The notes beneath the pieces are model-generated. The model searched no databases. It was not told the DNA's origin and worked only from the letters and a program-made list of their open reading frames with translations. Of a stretch of 64,000 nt of DNA, positions 1 through 7,582 are shown piece after piece (within the stretch, counting starts at the first letter, position 1; every line of letters starts with the position of its first letter). Both the position numbers and the translations under genes were made by a program. The DNA comes from Pseudomonas paeninsulae (GTDB taxonomy: Bacteria > Pseudomonadota > Gammaproteobacteria > Pseudomonadales > Pseudomonadaceae), in contig NZ_CP141799.1 in the NCBI RefSeq assembly GCF_035621475.1, positions 900,001 to 964,000 of the forward strand, read 5' to 3'.

Positions 1-2
1 GC

Positions 3-332
3 CTGGGTTTGCTGGTGTTCCCGCGCCTGGCCGAATGCCGCAGGCTGGCTGAGTTGGCGGCAACGGCAAGCGATGCCCAGGTGCTGGCCAGTGATGCGGT
101 GCGCGCCTGGTTTGCCGAGTGGCTGCGTCAGTTGAACAGCCAGGCCACCGGCAGCGCCAATCGCGTGGAGTGGCTCAGTCTGCTGGAGACGCCAGCGTCA
201 ATTGATCGAGGTGAGATCACCGACAAGGGCAGTATCAACCAGCGCGCAGTACTGCAGGCCCGCGCGACTCAGGTGGAGGCACTGTACGGCGACTGTGCAC
301 CGCAGATTATTCGCTACGAGGCGGTGTCATGA
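3..332 (+). CDS. Feruloyl-CoA synthetase-like acyl-CoA ligase, C-terminal part
   Basis: Partial gene entering from the left edge, 109 residues in frame to the stop. The C-terminal stretch GEITDKGSINQRAVL is typical of the extreme C-terminus of feruloyl-CoA synthetases, AMP-forming ligases that activate hydroxycinnamates to CoA thioesters; the AMP-binding core lies outside the window. It overlaps the next gene by 4 bp (ATGA), so the two are translationally coupled, and a ketothiolase beside fcs is a known arrangement in Pseudomonas ferulate clusters. The substrate is inferred from the C-terminus and the neighbours only; another aryl-CoA ligase is possible. Confidence 0.65.
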   Translation: MGLLVFPRLAECRRLAELAATASDAQVLASDAVRAWFAEWLRQLNSQATGSANRVEWLSLLETPASIDRGEITDKGSINQRAVLQARATQVEALYGDCAPQIIRYEAVS

Positions 333-1567
333 GTCAGGCGCAGGGGCTGTACTCGGCCTTTGTCGACACTGCAATCCTGGACGCCGTGCGCACGCCTTGG
401 ATCGATTGCGGCGGCGCGCTGGCGCAAGTCTCGCCCATCGATCTGGGGATCAAGGTCGGCCGCGAAGTGCTGGCGCGTGCCGCCATCGACGCAGCTTCGG
501 TGGACTGCGTGCTGGCCGGATCGATGGGCCAGGCCAGTTTTGACGCCTATATGCTGCCGCGCCACATCGGCCTTTATAGCGGTGTGCCGCAAAGCGTGCC
601 GGCTTTGGCCGTGCAGCGGATCTGTGGTACCGGCTTCGAGCTGCTGCGCCAGGCCGGCATGGAGCTCGCCAACGGTGCCGAGTTGGCCCTGTGTGTGGCC
701 GCCGAGTCGATGTCACGCAACCCCATCGCCGCCTACACCCATCGCAATGGCTTTCGCCTGGGCGCGGCGGTGGAGTTCAAGGACTTCCTCTGGGAGGCCC
801 TGTATGACCCTGCGCCCGGTATCGACATGATCGCCACGGCCGAGAACCTGGCTCGGCGCTATGGCATCACGCGCGAGCAGGTCGATGCCTTCGCTCTGGC
901 CAGTTTCGAGCGAGCGCTGGCGGCGCGTCAGCAGAGCTGGTACGTGCAGGAGTTGGTTGCGGTAAGCAACGAACGCTTTGCGTTGCCCGGCTATCACGAG
1001 CGCGCCATTGAGTTGCCGCGCGGTGTTGAGCGGGTCGAGCAGGACAGCCATCCGCGGGCCACCAGTCTCGAAGCCCTGGCGCGCTTGCGCCCGGTGCATG
1101 CCGGTGGTGTGCAGACGGCGGGCAACAGTTGCGCGGTGGTCGATGGCGCGGCGGCGGTGCTGGTTGGACGCGAGTCGACTGCCAGGCAGCCCGTGCTGGC
1201 GCGGCTGTTAGCCGTTAGCGCGGTGGGCGTGGCCCCCGAAGTGATGGGCATTGGCCCGGTCGACGCCATCCGCCTGCTGCTGAGCCGCAGTGGGCTGCAA
1301 CTGGCTGACATCGACTTATTCGAAATTAATGAAGCCCAAGGCGCGCAAGTGTTGGCCGTGCAGCAGACGTTAGAGCTCGATGACGCGCGTCTCAATCGCT
1401 GTGGCGGCTCGATTGCCCTGGGCCACCCGCTAGCAGCCACAGGCTTGCGCTTGTGCATGAGCCTGGCCCATCAATTGCGCCAGGGTAATTTGTGCTATGG
1501 CGTGGCCTCGGCCTGTATCGGCGGGGGGCAGGGGATGGCGGTGCTGATCGAGAATCCGCAGTGCTGA
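329..1567 (+). CDS. Thiolase family protein (beta-ketothiolase of aromatic side-chain catabolism)
   Basis: 412-residue thiolase. Cys99 in RICGTG is the acyl-accepting nucleophile, His366 in GHPLAATG the base and Cys396 in CIGGGQG the second cysteine, so the catalytic set is complete. The usual NEAFA motif reads NEAQG, one departure from the biosynthetic-thiolase consensus. It starts inside the stop of the upstream ligase gene. By family and position it should cleave a 3-ketoacyl-CoA formed during degradation of a hydroxycinnamate-type side chain, like the ketothiolase encoded near fcs in other pseudomonads. Exact substrate unknown. Confidence 0.85.
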   Translation: MSQAQGLYSAFVDTAILDAVRTPWIDCGGALAQVSPIDLGIKVGREVLARAAIDAASVDCVLAGSMGQASFDAYMLPRHIGLYSGVPQSVPALAVQRICGTGFELLRQAGMELANGAELALCVAAESMSRNPIAAYTHRNGFRLGAAVEFKDFLWEALYDPAPGIDMIATAENLARRYGITREQVDAFALASFERALAARQQSWYVQELVAVSNERFALPGYHERAIELPRGVERVEQDSHPRATSLEALARLRPVHAGGVQTAGNSCAVVDGAAAVLVGRESTARQPVLARLLAVSAVGVAPEVMGIGPVDAIRLLLSRSGLQLADIDLFEINEAQGAQVLAVQQTLELDDARLNRCGGSIALGHPLAATGLRLCMSLAHQLRQGNLCYGVASACIGGGQGMAVLIENPQC

Positions 1568-1711
1568 TGGCTTGCATGGTCGGTTTTGACACTCGCATAG
1601 GCGCCGCATGCGCAGCCAGGGACTCGGTTTACTGGTTAAAGCAGTGTCGCAGTTGACGGATCGATACACCCGCAGTCTGAGCCGTCGGCAGGACATTTTG
1701 CTGTCGGTGAT

Positions 1712-1719
1712 AACAACAA
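1712..1719 (+). promoter_or_regulatory. Possible Crc/Hfq (CA) motif in the DUF3237 leader
   Basis: AACAACAA fits the AAnAAnAA consensus bound by Hfq-Crc during catabolite repression in Pseudomonas. It lies 42 nt upstream of the chosen start of the DUF3237 gene, farther than most proven sites, so function is uncertain. Confidence 0.35.
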
Positions 1720-1760
1720 TACCTAGAACAATTATTGATCATTTGATGGGAGTACAGCTT

Positions 1761-2375
1761 ATGAGACTTCACCGTAAAAACCCTCTTGCGCGTCGTACGT
1801 TGCTCAAGATAGTCGACAGCTTGATCAGCGTATCCAGTGTGATGGCGCTACTGGTTATCAGCGCTGGGGCCGCCGCTACAGAGCTGCAGGAAACCAAGCC
1901 GAAGCGCATCGACAGCGAGTTGATCATGCAGATCAAGGTAAAACTGGGGACGGAGGAAGATATGGGTACGGGGGCCGACGGTTATCGTATCAACTACCCG
2001 ATCATTGGCGGCACCTTCGTCGGTAAAGGCATGCGCGGCACCGTGGTGCCCGGTGGTGCCGATCTGGCTGTGGATCGCAACGATGGAGTAACCCTGATCG
2101 ACGCGCTGTATCGCCTGAAAACCGATGACGGCCAGATCATCATCATCCATAACGCCGGCATCTGGCGCCTCAATGAGGCGGGCCTGGCCAAGCAGGCCAA
2201 AGGCATTGCGCTGGAGGATATGTTGGACAGCGACTCCTACTGCCGCACTGTACCGTCGTTCAAGACCCAGCCGGGTAAATACGCCTGGCTGAGCGACTAC
2301 ATCTTCGTCGGTAGCATCGATTACACCAGTGAAAGCGAAGTGCTGATTGGCGTTTACCGCGTCAACGGTGTGTGA
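1761..2375 (+). CDS. Exported DUF3237 (UPF0311) family protein
   Basis: 204 residues from the ATG preceded by GGGAG with 8 nt spacing. An earlier in-frame start at 1608 would put a long charged tail before the signal peptide and was rejected. Residues 1-37 form a signal peptide: basic start RLHRKN, hydrophobic core VMALLVISAGAAA. Residues about 50-203 are DUF3237, with the family patterns YPIIGGTF, VPGGADLAVDRNDGV and YAWLSDYIFVG. The family is a small beta-barrel fold without a firmly assigned activity and often sits in aromatic degradation loci, as here between a ketothiolase and an aromatic-acid transporter. Function unknown. Confidence 0.8.
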   Translation: MRLHRKNPLARRTLLKIVDSLISVSSVMALLVISAGAAATELQETKPKRIDSELIMQIKVKLGTEEDMGTGADGYRINYPIIGGTFVGKGMRGTVVPGGADLAVDRNDGVTLIDALYRLKTDDGQIIIIHNAGIWRLNEAGLAKQAKGIALEDMLDSDSYCRTVPSFKTQPGKYAWLSDYIFVGSIDYTSESEVLIGVYRVNGV

Positions 2376-2420
2376 TTGTCCTGGTCGTATGCCAGCAGCC
2401 TGCTGACATGCAGCCAGGTG

Positions 2421-2431
2421 AATAACAATAA
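2421..2431 (+). promoter_or_regulatory. Crc/Hfq (CA) motif before the MFS transporter
   Basis: AATAACAATAA contains two overlapping matches to AAnAAnAA, just before the purine-rich ribosome-binding region (cgagg) of the transporter gene that starts at 2446. This is the classical place for Hfq-Crc repression of translation. Assigned from consensus and position only. Confidence 0.55.
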
Positions 2432-2445
2432 GAGTCGAGGTCTTC

Positions 2446-3630
2446 ATGCATGCTGCAAATGTTCCGACGGCGTCCCCCCTGCGCACCATCCTGCTCTGTT
2501 TTATCGTGGCCATTCTAGAAGGTCTTGATCTTCAAGCCGTAGGGGTGGTAGCACCGGCTATGGCGGCAACCTTCCAACTGGACTCGGCAGCGCTTGGCTG
2601 GGTGTTCAGCGCTGGACTGATTGGTCTACTTCCTGGAGCGGTTTTTGGCGGCTGGTTGGCCGACCGATTCGGCCGCAAGAAGGTGTTGATCGGAGCGGTC
2701 ATCCTGTTCGGTCTTTTCTCCCTGCTTACCGCCTACAGTGCAAGTTACGAGCAGTTACTCGCGGCACGCTTGTTCACCGGCTTGGGCATGGGGGCTGCGC
2801 TGCCGATCCTGATTGCCCTATCGTCCGAGGTGGCCAGCGTAGGATTGCGCAATATGGCGGTTAGTCTTACCTATTGTGGCGTGCCGCTGGGCGGGGCGAT
2901 CGCCGCGCTAATCGGTTTGTTCTCGGTCTCTGGCGACTGGCGTTTTGTGTTTTATGTTGGCGGCGTGGCACCGCTGCTGATTGCCGTGTTGCTGATGCTC
3001 TGGCTACCGGATTCAAGGGCCTACCGCGATCAAGGGCTGCCATTGCGCGACACCTCGCAGGCGCTGATGGGGCAGGGTCGTGGTTTCTCTACCCTGCTCC
3101 TATGGTGCAGTTGCTTCTGCACACTGACCATTCTCTACATGCTGCTCAACTGGTTACCAACTCTGCTCATCGAGCGCGGTGTGAGTCACCTCGATAGCTC
3201 AGTGATTCAGGTGTTGTTCAATATCGGAGGAGTACTCGGCACCTTGCTGGCGGGCCGCTTGATGGACAAGGGTAGGGCGTTGATGGCTGTAGTGCTGGCT
3301 TACCTGGGGATGTTTGCCGCGCTGGCGGCGCTGGGGATGGTGGAGCAACTTCAGGGTCTCTACATGGCTGGTATGCTGGCGGGTGCCTGTGCCGTCGGTG
3401 GCCAATTGATTCTCTATGCTCTGGCTCCACGCATCTATCCGGCTAAGGTACGTGCCACCGGGGTCGGTGCCGCCGTTGCGGTTGGGCGTCTAGGTTCGAT
3501 GAGCGGTCCAATGCTGGCGGGCAAGCTGCTAGCTGCCGGGGCGGGTATGAGTGGACTATTGCTGGCTGTATCGCCGTTGGTAGCTATTGCTGCCCTGAGC
3601 GCAGCGACATTGCTCGGACGCGATAAATAA
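2446..3630 (+). CDS. MFS transporter, aromatic acid:H+ symporter (AAHS) family
   Basis: 394-residue inner-membrane protein with about 12 hydrophobic segments. The first segment carries the AAHS-type signature EGLDLQAVGVVAPAM, resembling the MhpT/PcaK branch that imports hydroxyphenylpropionate, benzoate-type or protocatechuate-type acids. The MFS loop 2-3 motif GWLADRFGRKK is intact (residues about 68-78) and RLFTGLGMG is the motif near segment 4. It follows the ligase, thiolase and DUF3237 genes on the same strand, so import of the aromatic acid catabolised by this locus is the likely role. Specificity cannot be fixed from sequence. Confidence 0.82.
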   Translation: MHAANVPTASPLRTILLCFIVAILEGLDLQAVGVVAPAMAATFQLDSAALGWVFSAGLIGLLPGAVFGGWLADRFGRKKVLIGAVILFGLFSLLTAYSASYEQLLAARLFTGLGMGAALPILIALSSEVASVGLRNMAVSLTYCGVPLGGAIAALIGLFSVSGDWRFVFYVGGVAPLLIAVLLMLWLPDSRAYRDQGLPLRDTSQALMGQGRGFSTLLLWCSCFCTLTILYMLLNWLPTLLIERGVSHLDSSVIQVLFNIGGVLGTLLAGRLMDKGRALMAVVLAYLGMFAALAALGMVEQLQGLYMAGMLAGACAVGGQLILYALAPRIYPAKVRATGVGAAVAVGRLGSMSGPMLAGKLLAAGAGMSGLLLAVSPLVAIAALSAATLLGRDK

Positions 3631-3736
3631 ATGGTCTAGTCTTAATTTGGTTGATTTAGAAACAGGGTAAACCCGTTATGCCGTGGCCGACTATCCGCAC
3701 AAAAGCCACCACGCGGATGTCCGTTAGAGAGCACAC

Positions 3737-3835
3737 CTCTAATTGCTGGACGAGCTGCGTCACGCTGGTTTTGCTCATTTGCATGGTGGCTGCGGCCTTG
3801 ATGAAACTTCCGGTTTCAACCACCCGGGCAAAGGC
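3737..3835 (-). pseudogene. LysR regulator remnant, N-terminal HTH fragment
   Basis: Read on the minus strand, 33 residues beginning AFARVVETGSF and continuing through AATMQMSKTSVTQLVQQLE match the winged-helix N-terminus of LysR-type regulators. The preceding IDAML, expected just before AF, is in another frame, and no LysR sequence follows after QLVQQLE. It is a fragment, not a working gene. The complementary C-terminal type fragment lies directly beside it on the opposite strand. Confidence 0.7.
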
Positions 3836-3840
3836 GGAGC

Positions 3841-3939
3841 ATGGCGTCGATGCCGATGTATGTGGCTTCCCCGCCGAACCGGCATGTTAGCGCCAAGCTG
3901 CGGGTATTTATCGACTGGGTCGATGGCGTTGATGGCCGA
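3841..3939 (+). pseudogene. LysR regulator remnant, C-terminal fragment
   Basis: The plus-strand frame reads PMYVASPPNRHVSAKLRVFIDWV, split here as PMYVASPPNRHV and SAKLRVFIDWV, the typical end of LysR effector domains (pattern PxxRxxSxKxRxFxDW). No LysR sequence precedes it in frame, and after DGVDG it runs into unrelated sequence up to a stop at 4168-4170. It is a decayed remnant. The rest of the 3631-4222 interval holds nothing else I can recognise. Confidence 0.65.
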
Positions 3940-4222
3940 GCATGCGCCTGTAGTTCAACGCGATTGATTGAGGCCACCTTCGGCCCATTGCGGCCTTTGA
4001 TGATTGGCAAAAATCTGCCAGCCGCGGGCGATTCAAATAGCATTAATCCAATAACCGTGTTTTTTCATGGTTATGCCAAGTTGGCCCAGCAAGTTTGGCA
4101 TGTTGAAACGCTGATCACAGCGTATCAATTACCTGATCGCGCCAACGCCTGGTTAGGCGGTTTCATATGACGCATGGGATAATCGTCCGCAACGAATCAA
4201 CCATGAGTCTGCGAACTGAACG

Positions 4223-4691
4223 ATGAGTTTTGAACAACTAGCTGAGCTACGCGACCGCCTGCGGGCCGAAAAAGAGCAGGTAAAAGCTGACATCAAGAAG
4301 CCGTACAAGCTGATGCCTTCCCGGCAAGTGAGTCCTCGTGAGCAAGATCCAGCGGTGGAAGCGATCTGGCGATTACAGAGGCACTTTCCATTGGCTTTTC
4401 CGCTCAGTCCGGCCCCAAAGGCTCCGCTTAAAGAAGGCATTCTTAAGGATGCGGAGCAGCATCTAGAGCTGCTCGGCATATCCGGTGAACAGCTCAAGCA
4501 GGGCCTCGCAACTTGGTGTCGGGGAAGCCGGTATTGGGCAAGCATGACAGAGAATGCGCAGCGTTTGGACTTGAGCGGCCAGTACCGTTGGTACTGTTAC
4601 TGCGTCGCAGGCGCTCCATGCGAAGCAGCAGGTCAAGCGGCAGCGCGTGGAAGCGCGACGCAACCAATTAAAACCGAAGGCTTTCGGGTAG
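4223..4691 (+). pseudogene. ProQ/FinO-family RNA chaperone, frameshifted
   Basis: Residues about 45-120 form a ProQ/FinO domain (AIWRLQRHFPLAF, LATWCRGSRYWASM). After DLSGQ the reading frame becomes unlike the family. Skipping one base at about 4583 restores the expected basic tail (ASQALHAKQQVKRQRVEAR, ending KPKAFG) and a stop at 4689-4691, giving about 156 residues. The uncorrected frame runs to 4738 with a meaningless tail. So one extra base, or a sequencing error, disrupts the gene. FinO/ProQ proteins bind structured RNAs and are common on mobile elements; this copy lies in the decayed accessory stretch. The N-terminal domain could still be made. Confidence 0.75.
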
Positions 4692-4980
4692 CCGAAATAA
4701 GCGCGAAGCGATTTGCTTGGCGCACAGCATACAAATAGGTATCTAATCTGGGGCTTGGAGGAGCCACGCAGGCCGGTGACCTTTTGAGAAAAAGGCATAC
4801 GACTTGAGGTTCAGCGAGAGGGGGCGATGTATTAAACATCGGCAGGAGAGCATTAGCATGCAAACCGGCTTGTAGTAATGCGGCCTATACAGGTCGTCTG
4901 ACACACTGGGGCCTGTTGAGACCCGCAGGGACGTCACTAGGCTACTCAAACGTCTGCTCGCTGGCAAGTCACTCCGCTCT
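4692..4980. other. Non-coding stretch left of the IS1595 element
   Basis: I see no gene here. Positions 4969-4980, read on the minus strand, are the last three codons and stop (RAE, TGA) of the P4-type integrase now separated by the IS. The remainder is low in coding character. Confidence 0.5.
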
Positions 4981-4988
4981 AAATTTTA
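4981..4988. repeat. Target-site duplication of the IS1595 element, left copy
   Basis: AAATTTTA, repeated exactly at 6021-6028. Eight base pairs is the expected duplication length for IS1595-family elements, and the exact match shows simple transposition without later rearrangement. Confidence 0.9.
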
Positions 4989-6020
4989 CCTGATTACGTA
5001 CCAAGCTCAGTTGCTTCATTGAAACCCCCTGCTACGGTTAACTGTATGAATAACCAGTAGTAGGTGTCCCATGGCCCGTAATCAGGTTCAATTCCAGCCC
5101 GGTCTTTCGCTCACTAACTTCCTTAAGCGCTACGCAACCGAGGAGCAGTGTCGCGAAGCGCTCTTCAAGCTACGTTGGCCAGCCGGTTTCATCTGCCCCG
5201 AGTGTGGCCATCAGGGCGCCTGCTGCCAATTGGCGCGGCGGCTGTATCAGTGCAACCGCTGCCATCATCAGGCCTCGCTGACCGCGCGGACGATTTTTGA
5301 CAGTACCAAGCTCCCTCTGACCACCTGGTTCCTGGCGATCTACCTGCTGACTCAACGCAAGAACAGCTTGTCGGCCTTGCAGCTCTCGCGTGAACTGGGC
5401 GTGAGCTACAACACGGCCTGGCAGCTCAAGCACAAGATCATGCAGGTGATGTTCGAGCGTGAACGGAACACGGTGCTCAGTGGCCGCATTGAAGTCGATG
5501 ATGCCTATCTCGGTGGTGAGCGGCCGGGAAAGCGCGGTCGCGGCTCGGAGAACAAGGTTCCCTTCATCGCGGCGGTGCAGACCAGCGCAGAAGGTCACCC
5601 TCAGTATTTGCAGATACGCCGTGTACGGGCCTTCACGCTCAAGGCGATCGGCAGTTACGCGCAGCAGTCGGTGGCGCCGGGAAGCACCGTATTCAGCGAC
5701 GGTCTTGCATGTTTCCGGGCTTTCGATGCGCGGGAGTGCCAGCATTTGCCCATCGTGACAGGGAGTGGTCGGGCCAGTGCCCAGCATCCGACCTTCAAGT
5801 GGGTCAACACCCTGCTGGGCAACGTCAAAAACGCCCTGACCGGGACTTTCCATGCGTTCGATCTCAAGCATGCTCCGCGCTATCTGGCCGAGTTCGAGTA
5901 CCGCTTCAACCGGCGCTTCGACCTTGGTGCCATGATAGAGCGGTTCAGCTATGCCGCACTGAGGACACCGCCTATGCCTTACCGGCTCCTCAAGCTGGCT
6001 GAGGTTTATGCGTAATCAGG
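4989..6020 (+). mobile_element. IS1595-family insertion sequence, complete, 1032 bp
   Basis: Bounded by 22-bp imperfect terminal inverted repeats (18 of 22 matching). Both ends start CCTGATTACG reading inward (4989 onward, and 6020 backward). An exact 8-bp duplication flanks them. One transposase gene fills the element. It inserted into the last codons of the integrase gene encoded from 7223 leftward. Confidence 0.92.
5071..6015 (+). CDS. IS1595-family (ISXO2-like) transposase
   Basis: 314 residues, full length for the family. N-terminal zinc ribbon CPEC...CNRCHH at residues about 48-70 (ICPECGHQG, LYQCNRCHHQA), then a helix-turn-helix region (LSRELGVSYNTAWQLKHKI), then the DDE domain with first Asp in VDDAYLGGERPG and second Asp in VFSDGL. 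The catalytic strand HPTFKWVNTLLGNVK and the YRFNRRFD segment match the ISXO2-like group. It catalyses cut-and-paste movement of the element. Reading frame intact, element ends intact, so probably active. Confidence 0.93.
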   Translation: MARNQVQFQPGLSLTNFLKRYATEEQCREALFKLRWPAGFICPECGHQGACCQLARRLYQCNRCHHQASLTARTIFDSTKLPLTTWFLAIYLLTQRKNSLSALQLSRELGVSYNTAWQLKHKIMQVMFERERNTVLSGRIEVDDAYLGGERPGKRGRGSENKVPFIAAVQTSAEGHPQYLQIRRVRAFTLKAIGSYAQQSVAPGSTVFSDGLACFRAFDARECQHLPIVTGSGRASAQHPTFKWVNTLLGNVKNALTGTFHAFDLKHAPRYLAEFEYRFNRRFDLGAMIERFSYAALRTPPMPYRLLKLAEVYA

Positions 6021-7223
6021 AAATTTTATTTCATCGAGAAAGTCCGACCACTGCTGCATCATCTCGCGGCGCTCAGGCAGAAATGATGTTCGGTCATATG
6101 CGCGTCCTAGTGGATTTTTAACCGTGTGAGCAAGCTGGTGCTCTAGAAGGTCGGGGCGGAACCCTAGCACCTCTGCACCTATGGTTCTCGCTGTGGCGCG
6201 AAAGCCATGCCCGGTCATTTCATCGCCCCCGATATCCATGCGGCGCAGGGCGCTGAGAATCGCATTGTTGGACATCGGTCGATCACCTCCGCGTGCTGAT
6301 GGGAAGACATATCGATGCCGGCCGGTCAGTGGTTTTAGGTCGCACAGAACGGCGATGGCCTGTCGGCTGAGTGGGACCATGTGGTCTGGTCGATCGTGTT
6401 TGGCGATGGTTAGCCCTTTCATCTTGTGGCCAGGAATTACCCATTCGCCGGCATCCAGATTGATCTCGGACCATTCCATGTGCCGCAGATCTCCAGGCCT
6501 GCAGAACAGCAGCGGTGCCAGTTTTAACGCGCAGCAAACAGGGAGTGTGCCGGTGTAGCTATCCAGTGCCTTCAGAAGTTCGCCGAGCTTTTCAGGATCG
6601 GTCACTGCGGCAAAGTGTTTCACCCTCTTGGATGGGAGCGTGCGCGACAGATTGCCTATCTGGTTGGGCGGTGTGATGCCGGCAGCTTCGGCAAACTCGA
6701 AAATCTGTTTGTAGATTTGCGCGACACGCCGCGCCGTTTCGCGAGCACCGTGCTTGATGATGCGCTGCAGATTTTCGACCAGCATGGGCGTGCTAATGCT
6801 GCTGATGGGTAGCTTTCCCAGCCAGGGGTATGCGTTGAGTTCAAGGCGCTGCCGCACCGTGCGTGTGTACTCGGGGTCCCATGAGGACTCGCGAATACTC
6901 AGCCACTGAGTGGCAACCGACTCAAAGGTGTGCTGGTGATCGAGTTGGCTGACTACCTTGGCCATGCGTCTTTGCAGCGACGGGTCATGGCCACCTGCGA
7001 GCTGGACACGAGCATCATCACGTTTGCGCCGAGCTTCCAGTAAGCCGACCTCTGGGTAAACACCAAGCGCCAGGCGTTTTTCCTTTCCCAGAAAGCGGTA
7101 CTTCAAGCGCCAGTAACGGCCCCCGTTGGGCTGCACTTCCAGGTACAAACCCTGTTCGTCATACAGACGGTATGGCTTGTCCTAGGGCTTGGCATTGCGG
7201 CAATTGGTGTCTTTCAGGGGCAT
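6006..7223 (-). pseudogene. P4-type tyrosine integrase, amber codon near start and IS-rewritten C-terminus
   Basis: The natural start is the ATG at 7221-7223 (MPLKDTNCRNAKP), but codon 14 is TAG (7182-7184), followed in frame by DKPYRLYDEQGLYLEV, the normal arm-binding N-terminus of P4-like integrases. From 7148 there is an open frame of 380 residues containing the catalytic parts: Arg in RPGDLRHMEW, HGFRATART, HQLAH and Tyr in GRAYDRT. At the other end the IS1595 right terminus supplies the final codons PDYA and stop in place of RAE and stop. Readthrough, or an internal start after the amber, would still leave the catalytic domain. It normally excises or inserts an island at a tRNA-like site. 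Confidence 0.85.
6021..6028. repeat. Target-site duplication of the IS1595 element, right copy
   Basis: AAATTTTA, identical to 4981-4988. In the integrase strand it reads TAAAATTT and encodes part of the ...EIKF end of the integrase. Confidence 0.9.
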
Positions 7224-7261
7224 TGGGGGCACATCCTCTCCGAGCGAGCTGATGAGCGTTT

Positions 7262-7282
7262 TATGCCCCCATATATGCCCCC
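7262..7282. repeat. Direct repeats upstream of the first integrase, possible arm sites
   Basis: TATGCCCCC occurs at 7262-7270 and again at 7274-7282, a 12-bp period. GGGGGCA in inverted orientation lies at 7225-7231 next to the integrase start. Paired short repeats beside a P4-type integrase resemble arm-type integrase sites; the same 12-bp period is seen with a different sequence next to the second integrase. Confidence 0.4.
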
Positions 7283-7330
7283 GTCAAGCGTGGGATGCCC
7301 TGGGAAAAGGTGGGAATCGCTGGGTAATAA

Positions 7331-7372
7331 AAAAGCCGTAAAGCTTTGATTTCTCTAGGCTTTACGGCTTTT
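7331..7372. terminator. Strong bidirectional hairpin, terminator-like
   Basis: A perfect 14-bp stem, AAAAGCCGTAAAGC (7331-7344) with GCTTTACGGCTTTT (7359-7372), has A and T tracts at its feet, so it can work in either direction. It lies just right of the first integrase. Just beyond, at about 7397-7408, the minus strand reads TACCCCGGCACCA, like the 3' end of a tRNA, which may mark the old attachment site. The rest of 7373-7582 holds no gene. Confidence 0.6.
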
Positions 7373-7469
7373 CTGGTCCTTCCTGGGAAGGGTATTTGGT
7401 GCCGGGGTAATCTGAAACGATGTCTTAAGCGCATGAAAAATAACACAAAAGTGTGGTTAATAAATTTCA

Positions 7470-7489
7470 TGGAATACTGTTTGGAATAC
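7470..7489. repeat. Paired TGGAATAC repeats, left set
   Basis: TGGAATAC and GGAATAC are separated so that GGAATAC recurs every 12 bp. The same pair with the same spacing occurs at 12152-12171 beside the ssrA-linked integrase. This suggests a second set of arm-type sites of that integrase, marking the far end of its element. The sequence GGATTTGAAC follows at 7497-7506, also present in the ssrA 3' end. Confidence 0.5.
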
Positions 7490-7582
7490 GGTCGCAGGAT
7501 TTGAACTCGGGAACCTGAGCCTTGTTCCTGAGCCAGCTCTGCCAATCTCTTGCTGATGAATGAAGCCGTTCGTGTCTATTTT

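Noticed and set aside
1608..1760. Longer start for the DUF3237 protein
   Set aside because: It would bury the signal peptide behind 51 residues; the ATG at 1761 has a ribosome site at proper distance.
7491..7546. Possible tRNA fragment (GGATTTGAAC...GCCAGCTCTGCC on the complement)
   Set aside because: The T-loop-like TTCAAAT is present but flanking bases do not pair as a T-stem and no acceptor stem closes.
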